NCBI GenBank assembly: GCA_016098155.1
Contig: JAAAJB010000352.1
Location: 1-36,944 of the forward strand
DNA: 36,944 nt
Source of the DNA: Actinomortierella ambigua
Lineage: Eukaryota > Mortierellomycota > Mortierellomycetes > Mortierellales > Mortierellaceae
Direction: 5' to 3'
Shown here: positions 1-10,261 of the stretch, in pieces
Layout: every line of letters starts with the position of its first letter
Numbering within the stretch: the stretch's first letter is position 1
Notes under the pieces: generated by a model
The model's input: the letters and a program-made list of their open reading frames with translations, nothing else
Told to the model about the DNA's origin: nothing
Databases searched by the model: none
Translations under genes and position numbers: made by a program

Positions 1-55
1 AGTTGGTCGTGGGGAGGGTGGGTGTGGTGGGGGGGTGGGGGGGGGGGGGGTTTGA
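1..55 (+). repeat. G-rich low-complexity tract
   Basis: The window opens with runs of three or more G separated by single T or A, ending in a nearly pure G run around 31-50. The composition fits a G-quadruplex-forming tract. It could also simply mark where an assembly broke. No gene lies between it and base 159. Confidence 0.6.
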
Positions 56-159
56 ATGAGATGCCAGTTTGTGGAGAGGGTCTTTGATGGAAGAGAGAGG
101 GGGCAAAGGGGGGGGTGGAGGGGGGAACCAGTGAAAGGCAAAAGAACGGCAAACTAGCG

Positions 160-1312
160 CTAGCTGGCTCCAGACAACAAACACACCAACCGACTGCGGG
201 CAAAAGCAATGGGAGGATCGGGAAGCAAAAGGGTAAGAGTGTCGAGAACAAAGACGAGGAGAAACAAATGGCTTGCGTAGGTGGAGTACGTGTGAGTACG
301 TGGAGGGGGTGGGTAGCACAGCAACGATGCACTGTGGACGAGAGGAATGACAAAGGGAAAGAGAAGCGAAAGAGAACCAAAAGAAAGAGAGAGAGAGATG
401 AGAGAGAGAGAGACGGAGGAAGAGAAAGAGAAAGAACAAAGGATAGAGGGGGGGAAGAAAAGACTGTTGCAGACACCTGGAGAAAGAAGGGGTTGGAACG
501 AGGATTGGATCGCACATGAATGTGTGTGGGTATATATTTGGAGGGCAATGGTGGTGGATACAACGAATATGGAAGGATAGGGTTGGTCTTGGACCTTGGA
601 TGGTGCCCTTTGCCTTTGCCCTTGCCCTTGCCCCTGCCTTGTCTTCCCATGCCCTGCTCTGTTACCCTTCATGTCTCCCCTTCACATTGCTGTGCAAGGT
701 TGCTTCTTTCTTTCCCATCCCTCTCCCTTCTTCCTTCCCACTGCCACTGCGCATGGACCAACGGATAACCCACCCTTCACCCCCTCCCAGAATACAAACT
801 CGGAGCGGAATAGCGGAGAGCATAATTTCATACCTTATCGATAGGCCACCCTTGCCACCACTGCCGCCACTGCCTTTGCCACTGCCGCTGTTCTGGCTAC
901 CGCCCCATCGATCAGGAGCCATCTTCCCTTTGTCTGCATGGTCACGTTGCTGATGCTGGTGCTGATGCTGATGATGATGTTGATAAGGACGATGGCGGGA
1001 AATCTTGCCGTGGTGTCTCGAATCTGCCTTGATCTTCTTGCCAGAAGAAGATTGGATCACCATATCAGCCTCGGCCGAACCTGCCTCCACACTGTGTCGT
1101 CGTTGTTGCTGCTGCTGTCGTCGTCGATGACGCTGGCTACCCCCTTCAGGCAAGTTTGGGTTTGGCACCGTTTCGCTTGGCTTGGCACTGCTCCGCAAAG
1201 AAATCTTGGCTCCCACATGTTTGTTCTTCGAATCAGGACTCTGTAGCCGCTTCGCTTTCCCTTTGCGCTCTACAGGCATGTGGTGTTGGACTTGATTCTC
1301 CGACTCTAGCAT
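160..1312 (-). CDS. Hypothetical basic His/Gln-rich protein, two-exon model
   Basis: Product not recognised. The better-supported part is exon 1, read from an ATG at 1312 down to 834. It encodes a basic, disordered-looking protein with Arg/Gln and His/Gln runs (about residues 60-75 and 105-120) and a Gly/Ser/Lys tail (about 130-155). A GTATGA donor follows at 833, the same donor type used by the peroxiredoxin gene starting at 18271. An acceptor (GCAG, ending at 194) behind a pyrimidine-rich stretch would join in phase to a short exon 193-160. That exon adds eleven residues and a TAG, giving 170 residues. The 640-base intron is longer than any other here. If it is not spliced, the frame stays open to 662 (216 residues). 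The sense-strand leader upstream of 1312 is CT-rich, as for other genes in the window. The compositional bias makes this call weak. Confidence 0.38.
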
Positions 1313-1697
1313 CGTTTTGTAACGTTGTCGTCAGGGATACAAGGAAGTAGGGAGAAAGGGAGAGGGGGGGGGGCAAACAAAAAAGAAAGAAGGTCGAGTG
1401 TTCGAGTTTGGTGGTAGAGCTGCACTGTCTGTCGGAGGTGTACACTGGTCTCCTCAACGACTACTGCGTTGCGGGTGAGGGGAACAACAGCTAATTTTTT
1501 TTTCTTTTCACTTCTAGAACCGAAACAACTGGCTTGAGGATCCGTCAAGACGGAGGAAAGGCCTTTTAGAAGGGTCTTGTTAAGCCTCAGCAGATGTTAA
1601 GGAAGTTAGTCTTGAGCAATTCTATATCCGACAGAGTAGAATGGTGAGCGCCTGCTGAATGAAGAGTCAGGGTGGAGAAAGGGATCGCCTTGCGTGA

Positions 1698-1901
1698 ATG
1701 AATGTTTGCCATGTGGATTCATGTGTAGGCCAAAGAGGGTGGCTCAAGCCGACTGTCCTCTGGGAGCAGTCACTCTTCGCGCGTACGTTTCGCGTCGAAT
1801 TCGTTGAATTCGCGATTGAGATGGCAATCGTAGCATACGCGAGGCTCCTTCGCTTGGTAGCACGCGCTGGCGCTTTTTCCATCCCAAAAGTCCATGGATG
1901 A
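1698..1901 (+). CDS. Candidate small ORF (67 aa) in a CpG-dense patch
   Basis: Not recognised. The ORF has an ATG at 1698 and a TGA at 1899-1901. Its second half (about residues 28-60) has a protein-like alternation of acidic, aliphatic and Arg residues and uses GC-ending codons. The opposite strand is also open here (118 residues). There is no TATA box or clear leader. It could be part of an unannotated spliced gene, or chance in GC-richer DNA. Confidence 0.15.
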   Translation: MNVCHVDSCVGQRGWLKPTVLWEQSLFARTFRVEFVEFAIEMAIVAYARLLRLVARAGAFSIPKVHG

Positions 1902-2356
1902 TCGAGGGTAGGTGCGTACAATGCCCAGCCTCCAAACCTGCCGCACCCCGCGGTTTCCGAATTGGGATACATAAACAGGAGCCCTATTTTTTTTTTTCTT
2001 CCAAACTGAGAGCAAACATGCACTGTGCTAGTCTAGCTGTTGGAAAGCGTCATCACAAACAACTGAGATCGAAAGTGTTCAGAGGCTCTCTCTGCATGTA
2101 TGTACAGTCTGGCCCTATGTACGCTGTTGTTTGTGGTGCTGAGCTAACCTGTTGGTTGAGGCTGACCGTGAGCCCCTTTCCACGTGGCATGCAACGGCAT
2201 GGAGCCAATGTTGGTATTGGCGTTTTGTTTCTTGCGAACCAGCCGTTCAGCCCAACTGGAGAATTTTTTATCGATCGGGATGCAGGTCCAACCTCCTCCC
2301 CTTTTTTCGGGACTTGCGAGAGAACAACATATTTTCTGTTGTGTCCGCACACTTGT

Positions 2357-2360
<4 letters not shown>

Positions 2361-2404
<44 letters not shown>
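2361..2404 (+). repeat. (GA)n microsatellite
   Basis: An uninterrupted GA dinucleotide run of about 44 bases, followed by a G-rich stretch. It lies in non-coding DNA. Confidence 0.95.
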
Positions 2405-2410
<6 letters not shown>

Positions 2411-3596
2411 GGGGGGACACCAGGAAAAGGAGCAAAGGAGGGATTAGGAACGTTCTGTCGGGGATAGTGTCGTCTTTTTGATGACGATGACTGCTGGGGG
2501 AGGGGGAGGGAGTGGGGTCGGTACATTGGGCGGAGACATTATTAGAAATGCCACGTTTTTTTGCGCAAGGTTTGAAATGCTGTACCCCGCGGGAAAACAA
2601 ACTGAACCTTAAAAATGTTGGCCATACCCGTACAGCAACAAGCAACAACAGCTGTTTGGGCAAGAGCCTTTCCTCGTTTTTTTCGTTTCCCCACCTCCCT
2701 TCACAATTGATGAGAAAAGGTAGCCATGTGCTGGCAGAGTATACAAAAAGTCTACCATCCACTTTGGGATGGAGCCTTTCTTCTGTTTGAGTCGGGGTTT
2801 GTATCAAGATGACCAACCATGCCGAGGAGGCATGTTGGGTGGAAGCGGCAGTAGAGCAGAGAGAGAGAGAGAGGGATGACGAAATTGGGAAGGATCCACC
2901 CAAAGTGAACCATGGCGACCCAATTTGCTCACAAATTGCATTTTGGGTGTCAAATTTGGACGAAAATAAACAATATCGTTTATATTTCTTCCTCGGTGAA
3001 GCTCGATTGGGGCTGAGAAACATATCTGACCATCCGGTCTCTCTTCGCTTGCATGCATACTGCACATATCTTCCGACCAGTTGTGTATGGAGTGAGGGTG
3101 CTGCACTATGATGAGGCAAAGTTTCCATGCATGGGTGCCCAACAAACAAATCAGCAATATGTCAAAACAGTACCATGCCTGTCCTCGACTCGATCACGCT
3201 GGCAAGTTGCAGTCGAATTGCAATCCCTTTATTACCAAGGTCATTCCCACCAATTCCTACTAATTTTTTTTTCTATTTCATACGCCTCCTGGCTCCCCCG
3301 TCCCAATGTCATGAAGAGAGGGGGTCCCTGATATCTATAGCGCAGGCCTGGGCGCAGGCCCACTTTCAACAAGAGGGAGAAAGGTACCCGGTGTACACGA
3401 TATTTCTGGCACTAATGAGACACATATTGTCTAGTTGCGGGCAGGCACAAAGAAGGGCATCCGCGTTTGATGGCAGTGTCTGCCCATCCCTATCATCTAT
3501 TATCCGATGCGAGCAGTAAGTGCAAGCATGAACGGGAAGCAAGGGAGAAGGGGGGGGAGGGGAGAGAAGAGGAAAGATAGATAGATAGATTGAGAC

Positions 3597-3621
3597 AGAG
3601 AGAGAGAGAGAGAGAGAGAGA
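3597..3621 (+). repeat. (GA)n microsatellite
   Basis: A GA dinucleotide run preceded by several GATA units (about 3576-3590). Non-coding. Confidence 0.9.
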
Positions 3622-4256
3622 AAGATGAGGAAAATGAGAGATGGGCATGCTGTAACCACAGTTTTGCATGTCACCAATGAACGCAGTCAATAGCTGTTCT
3701 CGGGTCGCGTTGTATTGTGATTTGGACAGTAACAAGAGGATCTTCTCGGTCGGGCCAAGCCCTCATGGAAGAGAGAGAGGGGGGGTGGTGGTTACTTCGT
3801 TCTCGCTCAGACCAGATCGCGACGTCTGGTTGGAATGTCGACGAGGAAGAGAGAAGAAGGTCAAGTCAAGAGTGAGTAGAGAGCAAGCCCAGCCCCAGAC
3901 AGGGCAGTAAGAGAGAGCAGAGCGTAAGCAAATACACATACAAAACAATCGCCCCAAAATAATTTTCCTTGAGGTGGTACGACGAGAGCAATTGCTGCTG
4001 TTGTTGAAAACAGAAGAGAGGAAAGACGTACCTGGCAGTGCTGTTTGTTGTTGTTGTTGTTGAGGGCAAGAAGGAAGGAAGAGAAGAGAGAGCGAGAGAG
4101 TTAGGCGAGAGAGACAAAATGGTGCCACAACAGTAGTGAGAGCACGCACAACGCAGAAGTAAAGTTCAATGGGTCGTCATCCAGACAGACATCCAGCCAG
4201 ATAGACAGACAATCTGACTGACTGACTGAATGGCCCATTGAATGAGAGCGGTGACT

Positions 4257-4292
4257 GAGTGACTAACTGACTGAAGGAGTGACTAACTGACT
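4257..4292 (+). repeat. 16-bp direct repeat with TGACTAA core
   Basis: The 16-mer GAGTGACTAACTGACT occurs at 4257-4272 and again at 4277-4292, a 20-base period. More TGACT units sit just upstream (4213-4228 and 4252-4256). TGACT is the half-site bound by fungal AP-1/Gcn4-type bZIP factors, and TGACTAA resembles a Yap-type site. A role in regulating the gene at 4951 is only an inference. Confidence 0.7.
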
Positions 4293-4832
4293 CTCTCTCC
4301 CCAACTCCACATAAAAACGTGTTGTAGTTGAGTACAACAGCAGGCTGTACAATGTACACAAAATAACAACAATAAAAAAAAACGGTTGGCATCCAAATCG
4401 TGTATAAGAACACTGTTTCCCACTTGCACCCCTTCTTTTCTCTCCTTTCCTTTTCTCTTTTCCCCCATTCGTCCTCTTCTTTCTTCTTCTTCATCATCAT
4501 CTTCTTCTTCGTCTTTACTCCTCCCCTTGCTTGCTTGCTTGCTTCCTTCCTTCCTTTCTTCTGTACAGAACTCTCTATCCCCTACCCATCTCTGCCTCTG
4601 CCCATTCCCCAGGTGGCACTTCTCTTCCCGCAACCACATCCCTCCTTCTTTTTTCGTCTCTCCCCTTTGTCTAAGGAATTTTACAGCACGCCCTAAAATA
4701 CATTTCGAAACGCTTGGTCCCTCTCTCTTCCTCTCTCTCTCTCTCTCTCCTTGCATATTGCAGCCATTCATCTCACTTCCCGTCTACCCAGCAACCCTTC
4801 CTTGCCTTGTGGCCCTTTTCCCTTTTCCTCGA

Positions 4833-4840
4833 TATATAAA
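4833..4840 (+). promoter_or_regulatory. TATA box of the 4951 gene
   Basis: TATATAAA lies 118 bases before the ATG at 4951. A CT-rich tract precedes it and a pyrimidine-rich leader follows. Confidence 0.8.
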
Positions 4841-4950
4841 CCCCCCTCTCCCCCCCCTTTGCGCGTGGTCGTGTCCCTTCAGTCAGCCCTGCCCTGAACA
4901 CCCAGCTCCTTACATCCTCCTCGATATCCTTCTCTTCACACACCATCATC

Positions 4951-5379
4951 ATGCCCACTACCGCCTCGGTCAACACCTCCTCCGCCAAGCAGCGCCGCTT
5001 CTCGCTGATGCGCATGTTTAACGGCGACGAGACAAAGCCACAAAAGGCCGTCGAGCCCGACACTCCCGCGACTCCCGCGCCCTCGATCCCCGCACACTAC
5101 CGTCACAGCATGGTGCCCAACATGGACAACATCCACTCAGACATGTTGCGTGAGCGCCGCAAGTCCCTTGCCGCCCTGACAGAAAACTACCGCTCTCTGA
5201 GTCTGGACCTTCCCAGCAGCAACGAGAACCAAGCAGCCAACGGTCCCCGCAGCATCTCTGGCAAGACACCCCTGGAGATGGCCGAGAAGATGCGTCAATT
5301 CGACGAGCTGCTCCAGAAGCGACGGGGAAGCACCATCCGCATCTCGCTGACGCCAACCCTCCTCTCTGAGGCCGTTTAA
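4951..5379 (+). CDS. Small basic Ser-rich hypothetical protein, 142 aa
   Basis: No function assigned. Single exon from the first ATG after the TATA box to a TAA. The N-terminus is Ser/Thr-rich and followed by a basic QRRFSLMRMF segment (about residues 14-24) that looks like a kinase site or short amphipathic helix. A Pro/Ala-rich linker comes next (about 35-50), then a charged central part with HSMVPNMDNIHSDMLRERRK (about 51-71), and a C-terminal helix-prone region with EMAEKMRQFDELLQKRRGS (about 109-127). Codons are strongly biased to C or G at the third position, like the well-supported genes here, which supports real and probably well-expressed coding. The protein looks soluble, with no signal peptide or membrane segment. 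It is probably a lineage-restricted fungal protein; RRxS-type sites suggest possible phosphorylation, as an inference. Confidence 0.78.
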   Translation: MPTTASVNTSSAKQRRFSLMRMFNGDETKPQKAVEPDTPATPAPSIPAHYRHSMVPNMDNIHSDMLRERRKSLAALTENYRSLSLDLPSSNENQAANGPRSISGKTPLEMAEKMRQFDELLQKRRGSTIRISLTPTLLSEAV

Positions 5380-5973
5380 AACAAAAAACGCGCTCCAAAG
5401 CCTTTCTTGTTCTTTTTTTCTTTTTTTTTTTCTTGCCATCCAATTCCGATATACCAGCTTTTTCTCTTTCACCCACCAGTCTGTTTTCTCTCCCTTTCTC
5501 GTTGCATTTTGTATTGACCTGTACCATAGCTCCCTGTTCTAATAGTTTACACCTTATAATATACTCACAACCCCCTCTCTCGCATTGTACAAACCTGCTG
5601 CTTCGCATGCCCTTTCTGTTGTGCTTTTTATTTGTGGAGACATCAATGTTTTGGGGGTAATGGTTGTAGGACAAAGGGATGCTGGGAGGAAAAGTCATGT
5701 GGAGGATTTGTACATCCTATGTATTTTTTTTTTGGGCTGCTGTGTCACGCCACCATGGTCTTTGGTGAGCAGCATCTCGTTGTTTCCACACACATACCCT
5801 TCTCTCCCTTTCTTTCCTATCGAACACACACACACTCTCTCTCTCTCTTGCTACGCACCTTATCTGTCTACCTTCCTACCAACCTACCTAGCTATACGCC
5901 CACCCCTTCTCTCATTCTCGTTGCACAGTAACCTCCCCCCCCCTCACTCACTCATTGGGAGAAACACTCCGCC
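5380..5973. other. Intergenic: 3' flank and WIPI-gene leader
   Basis: T-rich and CT-rich DNA between two plus-strand genes. The first half is probably the 3' UTR of the 142-residue protein gene. The second half is pyrimidine-rich (CA and CT repeats about 5820-5850) and is probably the promoter and leader of the WIPI-like gene. I see no clear TATA box there. Confidence 0.6.
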
Positions 5974-8516
5974 ATGAACCTCTCCCGCTCGTCACCATAC
6001 GCCGCCTCTGATGCACCAGGCCTACTCTATGCAAGCTTCAACCAAGGTAATGACAAGGTCTTTACGTTTGGGCTGTTTTGCTCATCCCTGCCTACTCACT
6101 ATCCCCCCCTCCCGCATGGTCCATGTATGTTGCATTGCATTGCATGTACTGTAAGCGGTGAATGAGCACTGGGTTGTAGAGCCAAACTGAGCAAAAGTTG
6201 CAAATTGTGGGAAAGAAATGCATGCTGCTTTTTTTTGTCACATTGAGACCTTATTTCTTGCACTGACAATGTCTTTTGATACTCCGTCACCTATCCATAG
6301 ACTTTAGCTGTTTTTCGTGTGGCATGGACAATGGATTCAGGATATTCAACTGCAACCCACTCAAGGAGAAGATGCGCAAAGGTAATGCTGCCGCATTGAA
6401 CCCAGCTCAAGCACAAGAGAAACGAACAGAGAAACCCCCCCCCCCAACAGCAAGCAAGCAGCAGCAGCAATAGTGGCAATGCAGAAGCATGTGGGGCGCA
6501 GAAGATAACGTTTTCAGGGACATTGCTAACCACTCTCAGCCACCCCCCCAAAACACCACCTCTTTCTTCTTCTCTCACTCCCCTAATAGTGTTTGACGAT
6601 GGCGGAATCTCCATTGCCGAGATGCTCTTTCGATGCAACTATCTCGCACTGGTCGGTGGCGGACGAAACCCAAAGTATCCGCCCAACAAGGTCATCATTT
6701 GGGATGACGAGCGCAACAAGGGTGTGATCGAGCTCGAGTTTCGGAGTGAAGTCAAGGCTGTGAAGCTGCGGCGAGACAAGTAAGATGATGATGATGATGA
6801 CAATGATAGCGGTGGGGTTTGTTTAGGCATCATTTTTTTTTCACTCACACAAACCAACACTTTGTGCATCTTTACGCGACATCTAGGTTTGTCGTGGTAC
6901 TGGCCAACAAGGTGATTGTGTACTCGTTCACCATGATGCCGACAAAGCTACACGTCTTTGAGACGGTCGACAACGATCGGGGTCTCGTCGCCTTGTCGTC
7001 GACCGACGATCAAGCGATACTCGTCTTTCCGGGCAGACAAAGCGGACATATCCAGATCGTGGACTTGAACAGCGTGACTCCCACCACCGCCGTCACCGGA
7101 GGACTCGTGAATATACCCAGCGACTCTTCTTTTGCGCATCGTCAGTCGACCTCCTCCCTCGCCTCCTCCAGCAGTGGCAACAGTGGCAACAGCGGCAGTG
7201 CCCATGGCAACACAGGAGGAGGAGGAGGAGGAGCATCCATGCCATCCTCCTCGTCATCCTCCTCCACCCTTGCAACGGCGCCTCCTCTACCGGCCACGAC
7301 GACCACCACCATTACAGGAGCCACCACCATCACCACGCCCACCACCGCCACGTACCCGATGGTGGCCAGCACGACCAAGCCGACCGCCAACGTCTCCATC
7401 ATCCCAGCCCACACCTCGCCCCTGTACTGCCTCGTGACCAACGCGGACGGCACGAAATGTGCCTCGGCCTCCGACAAGGGGACGTTGATCCGCGTCTTTG
7501 ACACGACGACGAGCAAGCTGCTGAACGAGTTTCGGAGAGGCGTCGATCGTGCCGAGATTTACAGCATTGCCTTCAACAGTGACTCGACGAGGATCTGTGC
7601 TGGTTCGGATAAGGGGACCGTACACGTGTTTAACCTCGAGGGCGCTACAGGAGGAGGAGGAGGAGGAATGGGTGGAGGAGGAACGGGAGGAGCAGGATCA
7701 CGCGTTGTATATAGTCAGGGAGGCGTGCCAGCATCGGTACGGGGGAGCGGCGGTGGTGGTCCTCGGTATGGAGAGGTGCAGTCGTTGCCGTCGCCCCAGA
7801 TGAATTCGAGCGGGAACCGACAGTCGAGGTAAGCAAGTCAATTTTTTTTTGGACTACATGATTTGTATCTTTTTCAATGTATTTGTTGTGTTTATTATTG
7901 TATTTTGCCCGTTTATTGTATTTTCTACATATGATACTAATGGATTATGTTTTTTTTTTCTTGTATATGTATATACATATTTTTTTTAGCCTCGCCTTCA
8001 TGAAGGATCTCCTGCCAAAGTACTTTTCGTCCGCGTGGTCGTTTGCGCAATTCAAGGTGGCGGCAGACTGTCGTTGCATTTGTGCGTTTGGATCGGACAA
8101 TAATACAGTCATTGGTAAGTCATTTTTGTTTTCTCTCTCTCTCTCTCTTATCTCTCTCTTTCTCTTCTCTTTGTCATTAGAGTCCTATTGATGTCATTTA
8201 TTTTTTTTGATTACACCAAATGTCCAACCCCCCATGATTCCGATTTGAGCCTTGGGAAAAAAAGGGACGTCGTAACAGGTATTAATGTTCCTCTTGTCTG
8301 TCTCTTTTCCCTTTTTTTTTTCTGTTTAATCCGAAATTCCTGTTGGGGGGCTCACGAATTCTGGAATGTGTTTTTTTTTATACCTGTTTATATATCTATT
8401 TTTTAGTTATATGCGCGGATGGCAGTTTTTACCGGTTTATGTTCGACCCGATCAAAGGGGGTGAAGGTGTTCGTGAGAGCTACCACAAGTTCCTGACAGA
8501 GGACGATGACGACTGA
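5974..8516 (+). CDS. HSV2: PROPPIN WD-repeat protein (WIPI3/WIPI4/Hsv2 type), 506 aa, six exons
   Basis: PROPPINs are seven-bladed beta-propellers that bind PI3P and PI(3,5)P2 on autophagosomal, endosomal and vacuolar membranes. Exons are 5974-6046, 6301-6381, 6590-6779, 6887-7828, 7990-8114 and 8407-8516. All junctions are GT-AG and the phases close on the TGA at 8514. The product tracks human WIPI3/WDR45B almost blade by blade: MNL start, [68 protein letters not shown], then the lipid-binding FRRG motif (residues 330-333), [21 protein letters not shown] and [11 protein letters not shown]. The protein is longer than the family norm of about 340 residues because of two inserts. One is a Ser/Thr-rich loop at about 176-286, before IIPAHTSP. 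The other is a Gly-rich loop at about 365-425, in the blade 6 CD loop region. It ends in an acidic tail. It is convergent with the next gene, 323 bases apart. Confidence 0.95.
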
Positions 8517-8839
8517 GCCAAGAACGAACAATAACAAACAAAACAAAAACAATTCAAACAAAGGAAAGAAAAAAAAAACAAAAACAAGAATGCCAGTTTG
8601 ATTCAAAAGGATAATTACAGCCACGGCTTGCTCTCTCTCTCTCTCTCTCGCCTGTTCCTCATTACTTGTACACTTTTTCTCTTTTTCATAGTCTACTACA
8701 GTTTTAAAAGAATCAACAACAATTTGTTTTTTTATTACAATGCAATTTCGCATTCTTGGGGTGAGAGGAAAGGCGTACTTTTTCTTTTTCAAATAATAGT
8801 AATAGTATGACAGGTGGAAGGGAGGTTGGGGAGGCGCGC
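8517..8839. other. Convergent 3' intergenic region
   Basis: A-rich then T-rich DNA between two convergent stop codons, containing a CT microsatellite (about 8631-8649). It presumably holds both 3' UTRs and polyadenylation sites. No gene seen. Confidence 0.6.
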
Positions 8840-10229
8840 TCAAGACACGCGTACACACTCTCTGTTGTCGCCTCTGGCTCGTAGTCGACTCGCCGCTCTC
8901 CTCTGCGATACATGCGACGAATAAGAATATTGTTGGTGCTTCTGGTATTGTTGCTGTTGTTGTTGTTGTTGTTGTTGCTGTTGTTGTGGTTGCTCCTGTT
9001 GTGGTTGCTCCTGCTGTTGTTGCTCTTGCTTCTCTTGTTTCTCCTGCCTGTCTTGTCCCTCTTGACCGTCTTGCCTCTCTTGCTGTCTCTCTTGCTGCTT
9101 CTCAAGCTTCTCCCTCTCCCTCTCCTTCTCCTTCTCCTTCTCGACCCGCCGTCTCTGCCGCCTCTCCTCCTGGATCCTCAAATGCTCGCGTTCCTGGTTC
9201 TCGATCTGGCCACGGATCTCGGCCCGTACACGATGGAGCGCCTCGCGGTAGAACCCCACACACTGCTGTTTGACGAGCTCGAGGTCGCGTTCGTGCTGCA
9301 CCGTCTGTGCGCGCAGTGTTCGCGAATACCGCTTCTGGAGGTGGTGCAACGCTTTCCCGTACCAGCACTCGCGCTTCTCCTGCATCATGGTGTAGCATGC
9401 CGCAGCAGCAGATGGAGCTGGAACTGGGGGCGCTGTGGTCATCATAGTCATAGTAGTAGTATTAGGCGCGACGGCGGTCGGTGAGGAAGAATGACCGTGA
9501 TCGTCATAGTGATGATCATGGCCATGATGATGATCGTGGTCTTGATGGTCTTGCGGAGAAGGTGGTGGAGGCACAGGCTTTGTCCTTGCGTGGTGGTGGG
9601 AGGAGGAGGGGGAGGAAGACGAGGATGGGAAGACCGGCGCTGGGAGGAGAATGCACGAGTGCGTGGACGAGGAGATGGAGGTTGGGGAGGAGAACAAAGA
9701 CAAGGACGACGAGTGGGCGGACGGGACCAAGGTGTTGGTCGCCGTAGTCGCCTGGGAAGAGTGCGAGCAAAAGGAAGACTTGCGGCGATGATGTTGTCGG
9801 GGATGATGATGGTGAAGAAGAGGAGGATGCTGATGGTGCTGGTGCTGGTGCTGGTGATGATGATGGTAGTATGGGTGTGAAAGATGATGGCGACGATGAT
9901 GGTGCTCGGTAGCACCAACGAGCGATGACAGCCCACAGCCCGAGTGTAGATCAGCACACATCTGTTGCTGTTCCCGCGTCCGTTGCAGGACTTGTCGCGC
10001 CCCATCTTGTACCTTCTCGAGCAGTTCATAGCAGGCCAGGCCGGCAATCGACGTCGGTCGCTCCTTCTCTCCGGGCACTGCCTTCTCGCCTGTTGGGTTG
10101 TCGTCATTATCGTCAACATGTTCTACAACATCATCCCTCAGGTCCTGGTCAGCAGGATGGGCCCCTGTCATTTTTGGCTCGATAGCATTACTGCCATCCT
10201 TGCTAGTAGAGTTTTTGGTTGTGGCCATC

Positions 10230-10261
<32 letters not shown>

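Larger units (their letters stand above)
1313..4832. other. Long intergenic region, purine-rich low complexity
   Basis: I see no convincing gene. The stretch holds (GA)n microsatellites, a CpG-dense patch (about 1768-1880) with a possible small ORF, a short tandem GC-rich duplication (3341-3362), and a cluster of TGACT motifs (about 4213-4292). From about 4430 the plus strand becomes strongly CT-rich, which fits the promoter and leader region of the gene starting at 4951. Confidence 0.6.

Noticed and set aside
347..580. Several overlapping ORFs rich in Arg/Glu around GA repeats
   Set aside because: They are translations of purine-rich low-complexity DNA in every frame, with no protein-like composition.
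2268..3149. 293-codon minus-strand open frame
   Set aside because: Long, but dominated by Ser/Leu runs coded by the (GA)n microsatellite on the opposite strand, with no domain and no supporting promoter.
9448..10119. 223-codon minus-strand frame inside the coiled-coil gene
   Set aside because: Alternative-frame shadow of exon 3. The chosen frame continues across splice sites and keeps the coiled-coil pattern.
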